Shown piece by piece: positions 6,816 to 13,974 of a DNA stretch of 64,000 nucleotides; position 1 is the stretch's first letter, and every line of letters begins with the position of its first letter. The translations under genes and the position numbers were made by a program. The notes beneath the pieces are model-generated. The model ran no database searches. It saw only the letters and a program-made list of their open reading frames with translations, and was not told the origin of the DNA. The stretch comes from Pseudomonas rhodesiae (GTDB lineage Bacteria > Pseudomonadota > Gammaproteobacteria > Pseudomonadales > Pseudomonadaceae), in NCBI RefSeq assembly GCF_007858255.1, contig NZ_VFEU01000011.1, positions 121,241 through 185,240 on the forward strand, written 5' to 3'.

Positions 6816-6840
6816 AAAAAACCCGGCTCTAGGCAGGGCT
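6816..6840 (-). terminator. Weak intrinsic terminator candidate after the DUF3800 gene
   Basis: On the minus strand a short stem (AGCCC with GGGTT, including one G-U pair) precedes a TTTTTT run. It lies about 100 bases past the end of the DUF3800 gene and is the only T-run hairpin in that 230-base stretch. The stem is weak. Confidence 0.4.
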
Positions 6841-6940
6841 GCAACACACTCACGTCGCTGTTCCCTCAGCTGCTGTCAGGGTTAGCTCCGGGGAAGGAAG
6901 CGTTGCCAGCCAGAGACAAGAAGCTCGGCAGTAGGCCAGG

Positions 6941-7603
6941 CTATCGGTTGTAGATCAAAAAAGGCCTGAAGTGGCGAGCCAAAACTCGTAAGGGCTCAGA
7001 GCTTCTGTCTTCGTAGTGGCCTTGAGCGATGCCTGAGATCATGTCGGCGAATTGCACGCATAGATTCTTAGAGCTATCGCAGGGGACGGTTTTCAGCTCT
7101 GTGGCAACCCCGCGCTCCATCCACAACTGTGTTTGCAAATAGTCATGAAGGCTATTCCCGCTCTGCACCTTTATGCTGCGATCATCGGGCGCGAAGATCA
7201 CCTCGTCAGCCCTGGCCATGTGATCCAACAGGAGCATGCCGATCATATAGTTGTAGAGCTTGTTGGGGTCGCGCCGTATGTGCGGCATCACATTTTCTTT
7301 TTTTGCTGTGATTGACACGTATTGGATCGAGCCAGCATTACCGGCGCATAGCTTTGCTGCCAAACGCGCAAATTCAAGCCTCTCTTCGGGGGTCATTCGC
7401 GCCCACTTCTTTTCTTTGTCTGTGGGCCACTTGAATTTGTCGTAGAGCTTTCGCATAACGCGAGCAGGCAATCGGACCGATTGCTCGGAAGCAAGTAATG
7501 CAGAGATTGTGAGATATCGGCTGGATCCGCCATCCCGATACGGGAGGTCAAATTTCCAGCCTAGATCACCGCTTTCATCCAGGAAAATGAATAATTTCGT
7601 CAT
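6941..7603 (-). CDS. DUF3800 domain protein (accessory prophage gene)
   Basis: This 220-residue protein has the DUF3800 signature FIFLDESGDLG at residues 5-15 and FADMISGIAQGHYE near residues 186-199. In this family the acidic residues are thought to form an RNase H-like active site. It sits between the repressor and the early promoter, the usual place for lysogenic cargo, and has its own strong promoter at 7720-7748. DUF3800 proteins occur in phages and defence islands, so a role in excluding other phages is possible, but the sequence alone does not prove it. The start is ATG 7601-7603 (complement) with only a weak ribosome site. Confidence 0.85.
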   Translation of the reverse strand: MTKLFIFLDESGDLGWKFDLPYRDGGSSRYLTISALLASEQSVRLPARVMRKLYDKFKWPTDKEKKWARMTPEERLEFARLAAKLCAGNAGSIQYVSITAKKENVMPHIRRDPNKLYNYMIGMLLLDHMARADEVIFAPDDRSIKVQSGNSLHDYLQTQLWMERGVATELKTVPCDSSKNLCVQFADMISGIAQGHYEDRSSEPLRVLARHFRPFLIYNR

Positions 7604-7647
7604 TGAACGCGGTTTCAGAAGAAGGGCGGTGCATTCCCTAAGGCCGA

Positions 7648-7662
7648 CGCTCTTACAGAGCG
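7648..7662. repeat. Short hairpin in the DUF3800 leader
   Basis: CGCTCT and AGAGCG form a 6-bp stem with a 3-base loop in the roughly 110-base leader of the DUF3800 transcript. There is no T-run, so it is probably not a terminator. It may stabilise or regulate the leader. Confidence 0.35.
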
Positions 7663-7719
7663 CTTACGATACAAATCATGCTTCGCGGTTGTCTCAGGAT
7701 TTACATGCACCGTGACTGA

Positions 7720-7748
7720 ATGTTAAGAACCAATGGTTCGTATGTCAA
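7720..7748 (-). promoter_or_regulatory. Strong promoter with an operator-like palindrome in the spacer
   Basis: On the minus strand a consensus -35, TTGACA (7743-7748), lies 17 bases from a TAACAT -10 (7720-7725). The spacer contains the palindrome GAACCAATGGTTC (7727-7739), placed so that a bound protein would block RNA polymerase. It differs from the operators shared by the repressor and cro. The downstream gene is the DUF3800 gene. Confidence 0.75.
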
Positions 7749-7795
7749 GAAGTGCTTGAACGTTGCGCAAAAAATGTGCTTGGTCGCAGTAAAAC

Positions 7796-8617
7796 CTACA
7801 GATCACCCCCGCGCCATATGACTCGGCCGATGATCCGGTGCTCGTTGATCTCGCTACGTGACAGCATCAGATCTGGATACTCGCCCTTGTCTTCGTTATC
7901 GCTACGGATGATCCATCCTCCCAACGGGCTCTGCACCAGGCGTTTAACGATCACGCCCTTGTCTGCGCTTGCCATCACGAAGATCTGACCGTCGGCCGGC
8001 TCTGCACGCGACTTGTCCACCAGCAGCACATCGTGGTCGTCGATGGTCGGCCACATGCTTTCGCCGTCTGCATAGATGACGATCAGGTTCTTGGGGTTTA
8101 CACCCTTGATGCGCAGCCACTCACGCTTGAACGCAAGGGTTGCCACCGATTCGACGTGTGGGTTTTCATGACCCAGTCCGGCTGCAGCTTTAGCGGAGTA
8201 CTGAGGGACGAAGGCGTATTTCTCATCAACAGGCTCTATGTCAGCGCCGCCAGGGAAGGGCGTGTCTGTAGGTGAGGAGTTTGCAGCTGCGGCATTTCTT
8301 GCTGGCTTAGCTGGGCTGTCTACCGCGCGGGTAATGCCCTTCGCGAGGGTCGGACTGACGTCGGCTGGTTCGAAATCCAGCGCGACAGAAAGCTTCACAA
8401 GCGCTTCAAGATTCAGCGCCACCTTCCCATTCAAATACTGACTTACGGTGCTCTGAGGTGATTTCCATTCGCAGCGCTCGCCAACTTCCGTCTGATTTAA
8501 CGTTGGCTTATCACCGCGCTCACGAGACTCCTTCACACGCTCGACGTATTTCGCGCGTAAGCGCTCGGCATCCGCAAGCTGGCAGGCCGACAAAGGGGTT
8601 CGTGTAGGTTTTTTCAT
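7796..8617 (-). CDS. LexA-like (CI-type) prophage repressor
   Basis: This 273-residue repressor maintains lysogeny. Residues 35-75 form an XRE-type helix-turn-helix (TLNQTEVGERC through STVSQYLNGK). Residues 140-270 form an S24 LexA-like peptidase with catalytic Ser187 in DGESMWP and Lys225 in IVKRL. The likely self-cleavage bond is Ala146-Gly147 in AKAAAGLG, so it should be inactivated by RecA during SOS. I chose ATG 8615-8617 (complement). An in-frame TTG at 8653 lies inside an operator. No strong ribosome site is visible, and lambda CI is similarly weak or leaderless from its maintenance promoter. Confidence 0.93.
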   Translation of the reverse strand: MKKPTRTPLSACQLADAERLRAKYVERVKESRERGDKPTLNQTEVGERCEWKSPQSTVSQYLNGKVALNLEALVKLSVALDFEPADVSPTLAKGITRAVDSPAKPARNAAAANSSPTDTPFPGGADIEPVDEKYAFVPQYSAKAAAGLGHENPHVESVATLAFKREWLRIKGVNPKNLIVIYADGESMWPTIDDHDVLLVDKSRAEPADGQIFVMASADKGVIVKRLVQSPLGGWIIRSDNEDKGEYPDLMLSRSEINEHRIIGRVIWRGGDL

Positions 8618-8630
8618 GCTCGCGATTAAG

Positions 8631-8704
8631 TAGCACCGCTGTTGCTTTCGCAAACAGCAGTGCTAATCAACTCCTTGTTTTCTGCAAAACAGCAGTGCTA
8701 ATAT
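8631..8704. promoter_or_regulatory. Immunity operators and rightward promoter (OR/pR-like)
   Basis: Three copies of the operator motif lie between the divergent repressor and cro genes: TAGCACCGCTGTT (8631-8643, inverted), AACAGCAGTGCTAAT (8653-8667) and an identical AACAGCAGTGCTAAT (8688-8702). The first two form an inverted repeat with a 9-base spacer. The rightward promoter is probably TTGTTT (8675-8680) with TAATAT (8699-8704), 18 bases apart, so the last operator covers the -10. A matching remote site is at 6365-6404. Confidence 0.85.
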
Positions 8705-8731
8705 CACCCCAAATTAACCGGAGACCTATCA

Positions 8732-8929
8732 ATGCAGACCGTAACCCTTGGGGAGTACCTGGCATTACACGGCACCCAGAGCGATCTCGCCAAGGCTCTG
8801 GGTGTCCAGCAGAGCGCCGTTTCTCAAATGCACCGCTCGAACCGGACGATCACCATCACGCTGATGGATGACGGGTCGATCCAAGCGAATGAGATTCGGC
8901 CTATCCCCGCCCGAAAGACAGCTGCTTAA
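8732..8929 (+). CDS. cro: Cro-family repressor
   Basis: This 65-residue protein resembles lambda Cro along its length. VTLGEYLALHGTQSDLAKAL corresponds to ITLKDYAMRFGQTKTAKDL, GVQQSAVSQ is the recognition helix region, and ITLMDDGSIQANEIRPIP matches the lambda beta-strand segment. It is divergent from the repressor gene and follows the operator-covered rightward promoter, with a CGGAGA ribosome site. It should bind the shared operators and favour lytic growth by shutting off the repressor. Confidence 0.93.
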   Translation: MQTVTLGEYLALHGTQSDLAKALGVQQSAVSQMHRSNRTITITLMDDGSIQANEIRPIPARKTAA

Positions 8930-8958
8930 CCCACTTCCAACCACACAAGGAAACACAG

Positions 8959-9150
8959 ATGTCGTACTTCGCACCTGACCACCTCCACGACAAGCCGACC
9001 AAGGTTCGCCTGGACGAGGCGGCTGACGACCTGCTGACAGCGATGGCCCGCTTTCAGCGGACCCAGAAAGCTGTGCTCGCTCGCGAAATCCTGGAGCGCG
9101 GCCTGAACCAAATGATGGAAGAGCTTAACGCGAAAACAGACGTGGCCTGA
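8959..9150 (+). CDS. Small ribbon-helix-helix-like protein
   Basis: This 63-residue protein has a beta strand followed by two helices: KPTKVRLDEAADDLLTAMAR, then KAVLAREILERGLNQMMEEL. That pattern fits Arc/MetJ-type ribbon-helix-helix DNA-binding proteins. It follows cro by 29 bases with an AAGGAAACACAG ribosome site. Together with the next gene it makes a pair of similar small proteins where lambda has cII. It could be a second-level transcription regulator, but no target is evident. Confidence 0.7.
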   Translation: MSYFAPDHLHDKPTKVRLDEAADDLLTAMARFQRTQKAVLAREILERGLNQMMEELNAKTDVA

Positions 9151-9168
9151 AGTAGCCGAGGAGGCCCT

Positions 9169-9357
9169 GTGCCTGAAAGAAAGCCGCTGGAAATCCAGCT
9201 CGACTGGCAGGGACTCGCTGATCTGGAGCTATTAGCCAGACGCAACGGGGTAACGCCAGAAGAGATGGCCGCAACAATCATGAACCGGGCGCTGGATCGA
9301 ATGACCCGGCCACCAAAGAGCCGGAGCAACGTCGCTTCCATAGGACGCAAGGGCTGA
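9169..9357 (+). CDS. Second small ribbon-helix-helix-like protein
   Basis: This 62-residue protein starts at GTG 9169 with a strong GAGGAGG ribosome site. PLEIQLDWQGLADLELLARR followed by TPEEMAATIMNRALDRMTR again suggests a ribbon-helix-helix fold with a basic tail. It lies 18 bases after the preceding gene of the same type. Two tandem regulators of this type after cro are unusual compared with lambda. No family name is assigned. Confidence 0.65.
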   Translation: MPERKPLEIQLDWQGLADLELLARRNGVTPEEMAATIMNRALDRMTRPPKSRSNVASIGRKG

Positions 9358-9420
9358 TTAGCCCCTCAGGGACTATTGAGGATCTGCCAATGAAACACCC
9401 ATCAACCAAATCACAGGCAC

Positions 9421-9449
9421 AAAAAAGCCAGGTTCGCGGCCTGGCTTTT
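9421..9449 (+). terminator. Intrinsic terminator after the cro operon (tR1-like)
   Basis: A 9-bp stem (AAAGCCAGG with CCTGGCTTT) and a 7-base loop end in TTTT on the plus strand. A poly-A run precedes it, so it could also work leftward. It separates the regulators from the replication genes, as tR1 does in lambda, so full expression of replication genes needs read-through or another promoter. Confidence 0.75.
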
Positions 9450-9484
9450 CGTGCAGCACATACAACTAATGTCTGGAGCGAATA

Positions 9485-9703
9485 ATGCCTATTCCCCAAT
9501 CGATCGTCAACAGCAACGAATGCGCGCCACGATTTCTGCAATCGCAAAACGTGGCGCGTAGCAATTTTCACCTCAATGCCGCAATGAGCGCCGCGAAGCA
9601 GATTCGCTTCCAGTACTCCAAGCCATCCAAAAATAAGCTCGTGCATGAGTGCCTTGATCAGCTCCAGGCATTCCTGGCCTCCTCGAAAGGCGTCCGCCCA
9701 TGA
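9485..9703 (+). CDS. Small hypothetical phage protein upstream of replication genes
   Basis: This 72-residue protein starts at ATG 9485 (MPIPQSIVNSNECAPRF) with GGAGCGAATA upstream and overlaps the replication protein start by 4 bases. The C-terminal half, KPSKNKLVHECLDQLQAFLA, is helical and basic. It occupies the slot of lambda cII but shows no helix-turn-helix that I can recognise. Function unknown. Confidence 0.6.
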   Translation: MPIPQSIVNSNECAPRFLQSQNVARSNFHLNAAMSAAKQIRFQYSKPSKNKLVHECLDQLQAFLASSKGVRP

Positions 9704-10707
9704 GCAATGTCATTCCTCTCAAAATCACCGGGGGTTTCACCCGGATGGAAAACAAGCTCATCGAGGCCTTGATGGTTGTCGATCTGCCTGGGCGCGAACT
9801 GAAGGTTGCGCTGTACGTTGCCAGAGCCACCATAGGCTATCAGGTGGCCGAAGCTCGCATCCAGGCTACCGAGATATCCAAGGCGACCAACATCCACCCT
9901 GACGTGGCTTCCAAGGCCATCAGCCACCTATTGAAACGCCGTATCCTCTATCGGGTTGGCGGGGCGCGTGGCGATATCGGCATCAGCGAGCCTTCCGAAT
10001 GGATCTTCTACGACACCAAAAAAGAATGTCCGACTCAGACCATATCGTCCGACTCGGATCATTCAAGCCGAGTCGTCAGCATTGCGAGACAGACCAAATC
10101 CGACGACTCCCTTCTTTATACAAAGAAAGAACCCCTAGTAACTGTTTCTACGAAACAGATTACTGCCCCCCAGGGGGCGGAACCCGCTCAGCCTGAAATC
10201 AAAATCGGAAAAGCGGCATGTGGGGTTTTGTTCGATGGTGAAGATTTTGAAGTCGACGCCACCCTGATCACCAAGTGGGCAGAAGCCTACTCGCCGATTG
10301 ACGTTGAAGCCGAGATCAAGCGTGCCGCCGCCTGGGCCAGTGGGAGCAAGCCGAAGAAGGACTGGCGCCGCTTCCTGGTCAACTGGCTGGGTCGCGAGTT
10401 CAAGAAGAACCCAAGCGGCGCATCCGAGGCCGGTGTGCCGGTGGACAAGATTATCGACCTGTACCACAAGGTCTGCCCGAACCTGCCGACCGTCACCGTT
10501 GCGAGCGACAAGGTATTGCGCAGCATGATCGCCGAGCGCTGGAACGAATCAGCATCGCACCAGAGCGGGCAGGGCTTCTGGCTCCCGTTTTTCCAGAAGG
10601 CAAATAACCGCAGCCAGGTGTTCTTCCGTGGTGCCAACGTTGCGCCGAGACTTGAGTCCCTGGTCAGTCGCGCCGTTTTCCGTGAAGTATCGGAGGCTGC
10701 TCAATGA
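9700..10707 (+). CDS. Replication protein O-like initiator
   Basis: This 335-residue protein has the phage replication protein O N-terminal domain: GGFTRMENKLIEALMVVDLP, then LKVALYVARATIGYQ and a winged-helix stretch TEISKATNIHPDVASKAISH. Such proteins bind the phage origin and recruit the DnaB helicase. The middle is a polar linker and the C-terminal half (from about residue 180) is a separate helical domain. It overlaps the helicase gene by 4 bases, so the two are coupled. In lambda the origin lies inside the O gene. The polar linker-coding stretch here (about 10,020-10,200) is the obvious place to look for iterons, although I see no clean repeat. Confidence 0.85.
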   Translation: MSNVIPLKITGGFTRMENKLIEALMVVDLPGRELKVALYVARATIGYQVAEARIQATEISKATNIHPDVASKAISHLLKRRILYRVGGARGDIGISEPSEWIFYDTKKECPTQTISSDSDHSSRVVSIARQTKSDDSLLYTKKEPLVTVSTKQITAPQGAEPAQPEIKIGKAACGVLFDGEDFEVDATLITKWAEAYSPIDVEAEIKRAAAWASGSKPKKDWRRFLVNWLGREFKKNPSGASEAGVPVDKIIDLYHKVCPNLPTVTVASDKVLRSMIAERWNESASHQSGQGFWLPFFQKANNRSQVFFRGANVAPRLESLVSRAVFREVSEAAQ

Positions 10708-12044
10708 TGGATCTCCAAAGCCTTGAGGCTGAACACGGCGTGATTGGCGCCATGCTCTGCCAGCCGCACCTGATCGACGTGCTGAGCGACGACCTGTCCG
10801 CCGATGCGTTCGCATGGGAAGACAACGCCGAACTGTACCGCCTGATCCTGGAAATGCACGCCGATGGCCAGCCGGTTGACGTAGTGACGCTTCATGACCG
10901 CCGCGCCGAGCTGTCGAGCGGTGTTCGTGTGGCCGCCTACGCCGCCGAAATCCAGGCCAGCACACCCAGTGTTGCGAATGCTCAGGTGTACGCCAAGATC
11001 ATTCGCCAGCGGGCCGTGTGCCGCCTGATGTCCGCCGCCGCCGCCCGAATCAACGAGATTGCCCATGAAGAGGCGAGCATCGAGGACAAGATCTCCCTTG
11101 CTCAATCCATAGTGCTTGGCCTAGACAGCACCGGTAGCGACGGTGAGTGCCAGATGATCGGCGACATCCTGATCCAGCACGTTGAGATTCTGCAGGATCG
11201 TCTGGACAAGTTCGCCGCCGGGATCGTAATCGACGGACTAGGTACCGGCATTCCGGATCTGGATGCGTACACGCAAGGGCTCAAGTCCGGACAGATGGTG
11301 GTTGTCGCCGGCCGGCCAGCGATGGGCAAGACCACCCTGGCCATGAACATCGCCGCCGACGTGGCGATCAATCAGAAAAAGCCCGTGCTGGTGATCAGCC
11401 TGGAAATGAGCAAGACCCAGCTGATGGATCGCCTGCTTGCAGCCGTAGGCGGGATTCCTCTCCCATCGCTGAAGACTGGTGAGTGCAGTAACGACCACTC
11501 CACCGAGCTGAACATGGCGGTCATGCGCCTGCGTGACGCGCCTATCGCTGTGTCGGACGTTCCGGTCATGACTATGCCGCGCATCCGCTCAATTTCCCGT
11601 CGCCAGTCGCACCGCATGGGCTCGTTGGGCCTCGTGGTGATCGACTACCTGGGTTTGGTTGAGGGTGAAGGGAAGGGTAGGACTGAGGACGTTACCGCCA
11701 TGTCCCGCCAAATCAAGCTGCTGGCCCGTGAGCTTGATTGCCCAGTGATCATCCTATCGCAACTCAACCGAGGCTGTGAAAGCCGTCCAGACAAGCGCCC
11801 GGTACTCAGCGACCTGCGCGAGTCCGGCGCTATCGAGCAGGACGCAGACATCGTCATGTTCGTTTATCGCGATGAGGTTTACCACCCAAACACCCAGGAC
11901 AAGGGTATTGGCGAAATCATCATCCGCAAGAACCGGGATGGCGAGATCGGCACTGTGCCGACAGCCTTCCAGGGCGCCAAGTCCAGATTCCTGCCGCTGG
12001 CCAACCACGCCCGCCAAGACAACGTCGTGAAGGTGAATTTCTGA
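10704..12044 (+). CDS. dnaB: Replicative DNA helicase, DnaB-like
   Basis: This 446-residue protein is a DnaB-type hexameric helicase. The N-terminal domain (residues 1-110) is the DnaB collar, starting EAEHGVIGAMLCQPHLIDVL. The RecA-like motor has Walker A GRPAMGKT at 203-210, a SLEMS motif near 232, Walker B LVVIDYLGL near 310 and the conserved ILSQLNRG and DLRESGAIEQDAD motifs. Length fits the family. It unwinds phage DNA at the fork after loading by the O-like protein encoded just upstream. Encoding its own helicase means that the phage needs no P-type loader to capture host DnaB. Confidence 0.95.
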   Translation: MMDLQSLEAEHGVIGAMLCQPHLIDVLSDDLSADAFAWEDNAELYRLILEMHADGQPVDVVTLHDRRAELSSGVRVAAYAAEIQASTPSVANAQVYAKIIRQRAVCRLMSAAAARINEIAHEEASIEDKISLAQSIVLGLDSTGSDGECQMIGDILIQHVEILQDRLDKFAAGIVIDGLGTGIPDLDAYTQGLKSGQMVVVAGRPAMGKTTLAMNIAADVAINQKKPVLVISLEMSKTQLMDRLLAAVGGIPLPSLKTGECSNDHSTELNMAVMRLRDAPIAVSDVPVMTMPRIRSISRRQSHRMGSLGLVVIDYLGLVEGEGKGRTEDVTAMSRQIKLLARELDCPVIILSQLNRGCESRPDKRPVLSDLRESGAIEQDADIVMFVYRDEVYHPNTQDKGIGEIIIRKNRDGEIGTVPTAFQGAKSRFLPLANHARQDNVVKVNF

Positions 12045-12697
12045 TGAGAGAGCGCAGAACGGTTTATCACCACCAAGGCTATCGCCTTAGGTCGTACACG
12101 GAGTTGCTTTGGGCGCGGGTGCTTGAGGCGGCCGATATTTTCTACCTCTACGAGCCTGATCTGGTACGTGTGGATGACGGGTTTTACTTGCCCGACTTCT
12201 GGCTTCCGAATGTCGGGATTTATGTGGAAGTCAAGGGCGACTGGCCAACTGAGGAAGAGGTTCGCAAAGCCGATGCAGTCATGGCACGCACTGGTTGTGA
12301 GGTAGTTTTCCTTTGCGGCAAGCCTGAGTCCGATATGGAAAGTCTTATCAACTGCGGAATGTACGCCCGTGGCGCAAACGGCTGGCACAGCAATATTTCG
12401 CCTTCAGACCTTCACCGCCTTGTTCGTGATCATGTAGGGCTTGCCGCTTGGGGCCTGATAAGGGCCTCGGTGCAGTCGGATGATATGGATTGGGTTAGAC
12501 CGGTCGGCCACATCATTGAGGAGTTCTTTCTCAAACAGGCTGATCGGTCCGACATGGAGAAGGTTCTTCGATCCACGCACGCAGAAGCCAACTCAGATCG
12601 CTTGGCAATTGCCCGAGAAATTTCAACCTGCGAGCGTGGCCTGAAATGGTTCTTAGATCGCCAGGAGTTCCGAAAATCTCAGAGGGCGGCAGCATGA
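12044..12697 (+). CDS. Predicted PD-(D/E)XK nuclease
   Basis: This 217-residue protein shows a PD-(D/E)XK active site in its first third: Glu20 in SYTELLWAR, Asp51 in YLPDFWLP, then Glu62 and Lys64 in YVEVKG. This order and spacing match restriction-enzyme-fold nucleases such as TnsA-like and Vsr-like proteins. The C-terminal half is helical with no known domain. Its start overlaps the helicase stop by one base, placing it in the replication operon. It may process replication or recombination intermediates, or degrade host DNA. Confidence 0.8.
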   Translation: MRERRTVYHHQGYRLRSYTELLWARVLEAADIFYLYEPDLVRVDDGFYLPDFWLPNVGIYVEVKGDWPTEEEVRKADAVMARTGCEVVFLCGKPESDMESLINCGMYARGANGWHSNISPSDLHRLVRDHVGLAAWGLIRASVQSDDMDWVRPVGHIIEEFFLKQADRSDMEKVLRSTHAEANSDRLAIAREISTCERGLKWFLDRQEFRKSQRAAA

Positions 12698-12882
12698 AAC
12701 GAGCAAACCCAGCACAGCTACGCCAATCCCTTGAGATGGCGAACACCATGGTCAAGCACGGGATTTGTTTCGTGTGCATGCCGGTGGTGGATGAGGCGGA
12801 CATGGCCAATCTCGCCAGCCAGGCCGCTGAGCGCTTTGAGCGCCTGGCATTGATCGCAGAAGCAGCGGAGAAGCGGGCATGA
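12694..12882 (+). CDS. Small DUF1382-like phage protein
   Basis: This 62-residue protein starts at ATG 12694 (MKRANPAQLRQSLEMANTMV), overlapping the previous stop by 4 bases. The pattern A-P-x-x-L-R-x-S-x-E-M-A, followed by GICFVCMPVVDEADM and a C-terminal helix, resembles DUF1382 proteins of lambdoid phages. The family has no established function. A longer frame from 12646 lacks coupling and a ribosome site. It also overlaps the next gene by 4 bases. Confidence 0.65.
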   Translation: MKRANPAQLRQSLEMANTMVKHGICFVCMPVVDEADMANLASQAAERFERLALIAEAAEKRA

Positions 12883-13478
12883 GCGACTACAAGGACCTAC
12901 AGAAGGCCGCCGAATACGCCGCGCAGGAAACAATCAAGTTCGCCGACGAAAACGAGGAAATGCGTGCGCTCCAGCAGTTCCACGAAGAGGTCGATCCGGA
13001 AACGATCCTGGCCCTGATCGCCGAGAACCAGGCCTTGAAGGGACCGCATGACTGGCTGGCTGAAGACCTGATCAAAGAGCTGGTCGATAACGCTCAAGCG
13101 ATACAGGAAAACGCTGACGATGGAGAAGATGATCCATTTGTCATTGTTCTTCTTGCTTCGGCCTCACGGATCCGTAGGCAGGAAGTGAACATCGACCAGC
13201 TCCGCGCCGAAGTCGCCGGCCTCCGCACCGGCTACGAAGCCTACGAGCGGGTGAATGCTGAGCTGAAGGCTGAGAACGAGGCGCTGCGAGGGGTTATGAG
13301 CGCCGTAGTCAGTGAGATTCCAGGTGCGCGCATCAGCCGTGCTGGGAATGCCCCCGGCCACTGTCACTCAATTCCAGGTGTATGGGATGAAGACAACGGC
13401 TCCAAGGCCGGCAAGGAGTGCGCATGGTGCAAGGTTTGGAATTACGCCGTCTCCATGGGCAAGGGAGACCGGCCATGA
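12879..13478 (+). CDS. Coiled-coil early protein with C-terminal cysteine cluster
   Basis: This 199-residue protein is coupled on both sides by 4-base overlaps. Residues 1-135 are helical with two likely coiled coils (around 15-55 and 100-135, e.g. VNIDQLRAEVAGLRTGYEAY). The C-terminus has GHCHSIPGVWDED and KECAWCKVWN, a Cys-His pair and a CxxC that might bind zinc. Ead/Ea22-like phage proteins have this general layout, but I would not assign the family firmly. Function unknown. Confidence 0.65.
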   Translation: MSDYKDLQKAAEYAAQETIKFADENEEMRALQQFHEEVDPETILALIAENQALKGPHDWLAEDLIKELVDNAQAIQENADDGEDDPFVIVLLASASRIRRQEVNIDQLRAEVAGLRTGYEAYERVNAELKAENEALRGVMSAVVSEIPGARISRAGNAPGHCHSIPGVWDEDNGSKAGKECAWCKVWNYAVSMGKGDRP

Positions 13479-13561
13479 CCACCTTCGGCGTATTCGTGCT
13501 GGGCCTGCTGATCGGTGGTGCCCTGGTGTTCTACCTCGAAAGCCTGGAGAAGCGGCCATGA
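13475..13561 (+). CDS. 28-residue membrane microprotein
   Basis: A short frame starts at ATG 13475, overlapping the upstream stop, and ends at TGA 13559-13561, overlapping the ninB ATG at 13558. It encodes MTTFGVFVLGLLIGGALVFY followed by a short basic tail, a single-membrane-span peptide. The exact fit between two coupled genes, with the previous reading frame closed by stops, argues that it is a real gene. Function unknown. Confidence 0.6.
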   Translation: MTTFGVFVLGLLIGGALVFYLESLEKRP

Positions 13562-13974
13562 CCAATCTCCAGATCCGCAATGAATCAGACCGCACCAGGG
13601 CCATGGGCTACATCGCCGGATTGGACCTGGCCAGGCCCAAGAAGCTGGCCATCACCGAAGTAGACCGCAGTGGGGAGCAGAACAAGGCCCTGCACGCGGC
13701 ATTGGCCGATATCGCCGCCCAGGTCGAGCACGCCGGGAAGAAGTGGGACGTCCTGATCTGGAAGCGCCTGCTGACGGCCGCCTGGCTGCGTGAGTCAGGC
13801 GACCAGCCGCAAATGATCCCGGCGGTAGACGGCAACGGCTTCGACGTCATCTACGAGCGTACCAGCAAGCTCACCGTGAAGCAGTGCGGCGAGTTGATCG
13901 AGTGGGTTATGGCTTTCGGCGCCGAGCATCAGGTGCGGTGGACGCAGAAGGATAACTGGGGAGGGCGGTACTGA
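13558..13974 (+). CDS. ninB: NinB recombination protein (lambda Orf)
   Basis: This 138-residue protein matches NinB/Orf, which binds single-stranded DNA and helps load recombinases, replacing RecFOR. Diagnostic segments are RSGEQNKALHAALADIAAQV, then KRLLTAAWLRE and LTVKQCGELIEWVMAFGAEH. I took ATG 13558, which overlaps the microprotein stop, and not the long frame from 13312, which runs antiparallel in content to its neighbour. It is followed directly by ninG, the same order as in lambdoid nin regions. Confidence 0.93.
   Translation: MTNLQIRNESDRTRAMGYIAGLDLARPKKLAITEVDRSGEQNKALHAALADIAAQVEHAGKKWDVLIWKRLLTAAWLRESGDQPQMIPAVDGNGFDVIYERTSKLTVKQCGELIEWVMAFGAEHQVRWTQKDNWGGRY

Noticed and set aside
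8617..8653. Upstream TTG start for the repressor
   Set aside because: It would put the coding region inside an operator and lacks a ribosome site. The ATG at 8617 fits repressor families better.
10020..10200. Phage replication origin iterons inside the O-like gene
   Set aside because: The region codes for a polar linker as in lambda O, but I could not see clean repeated units, so no origin is called.
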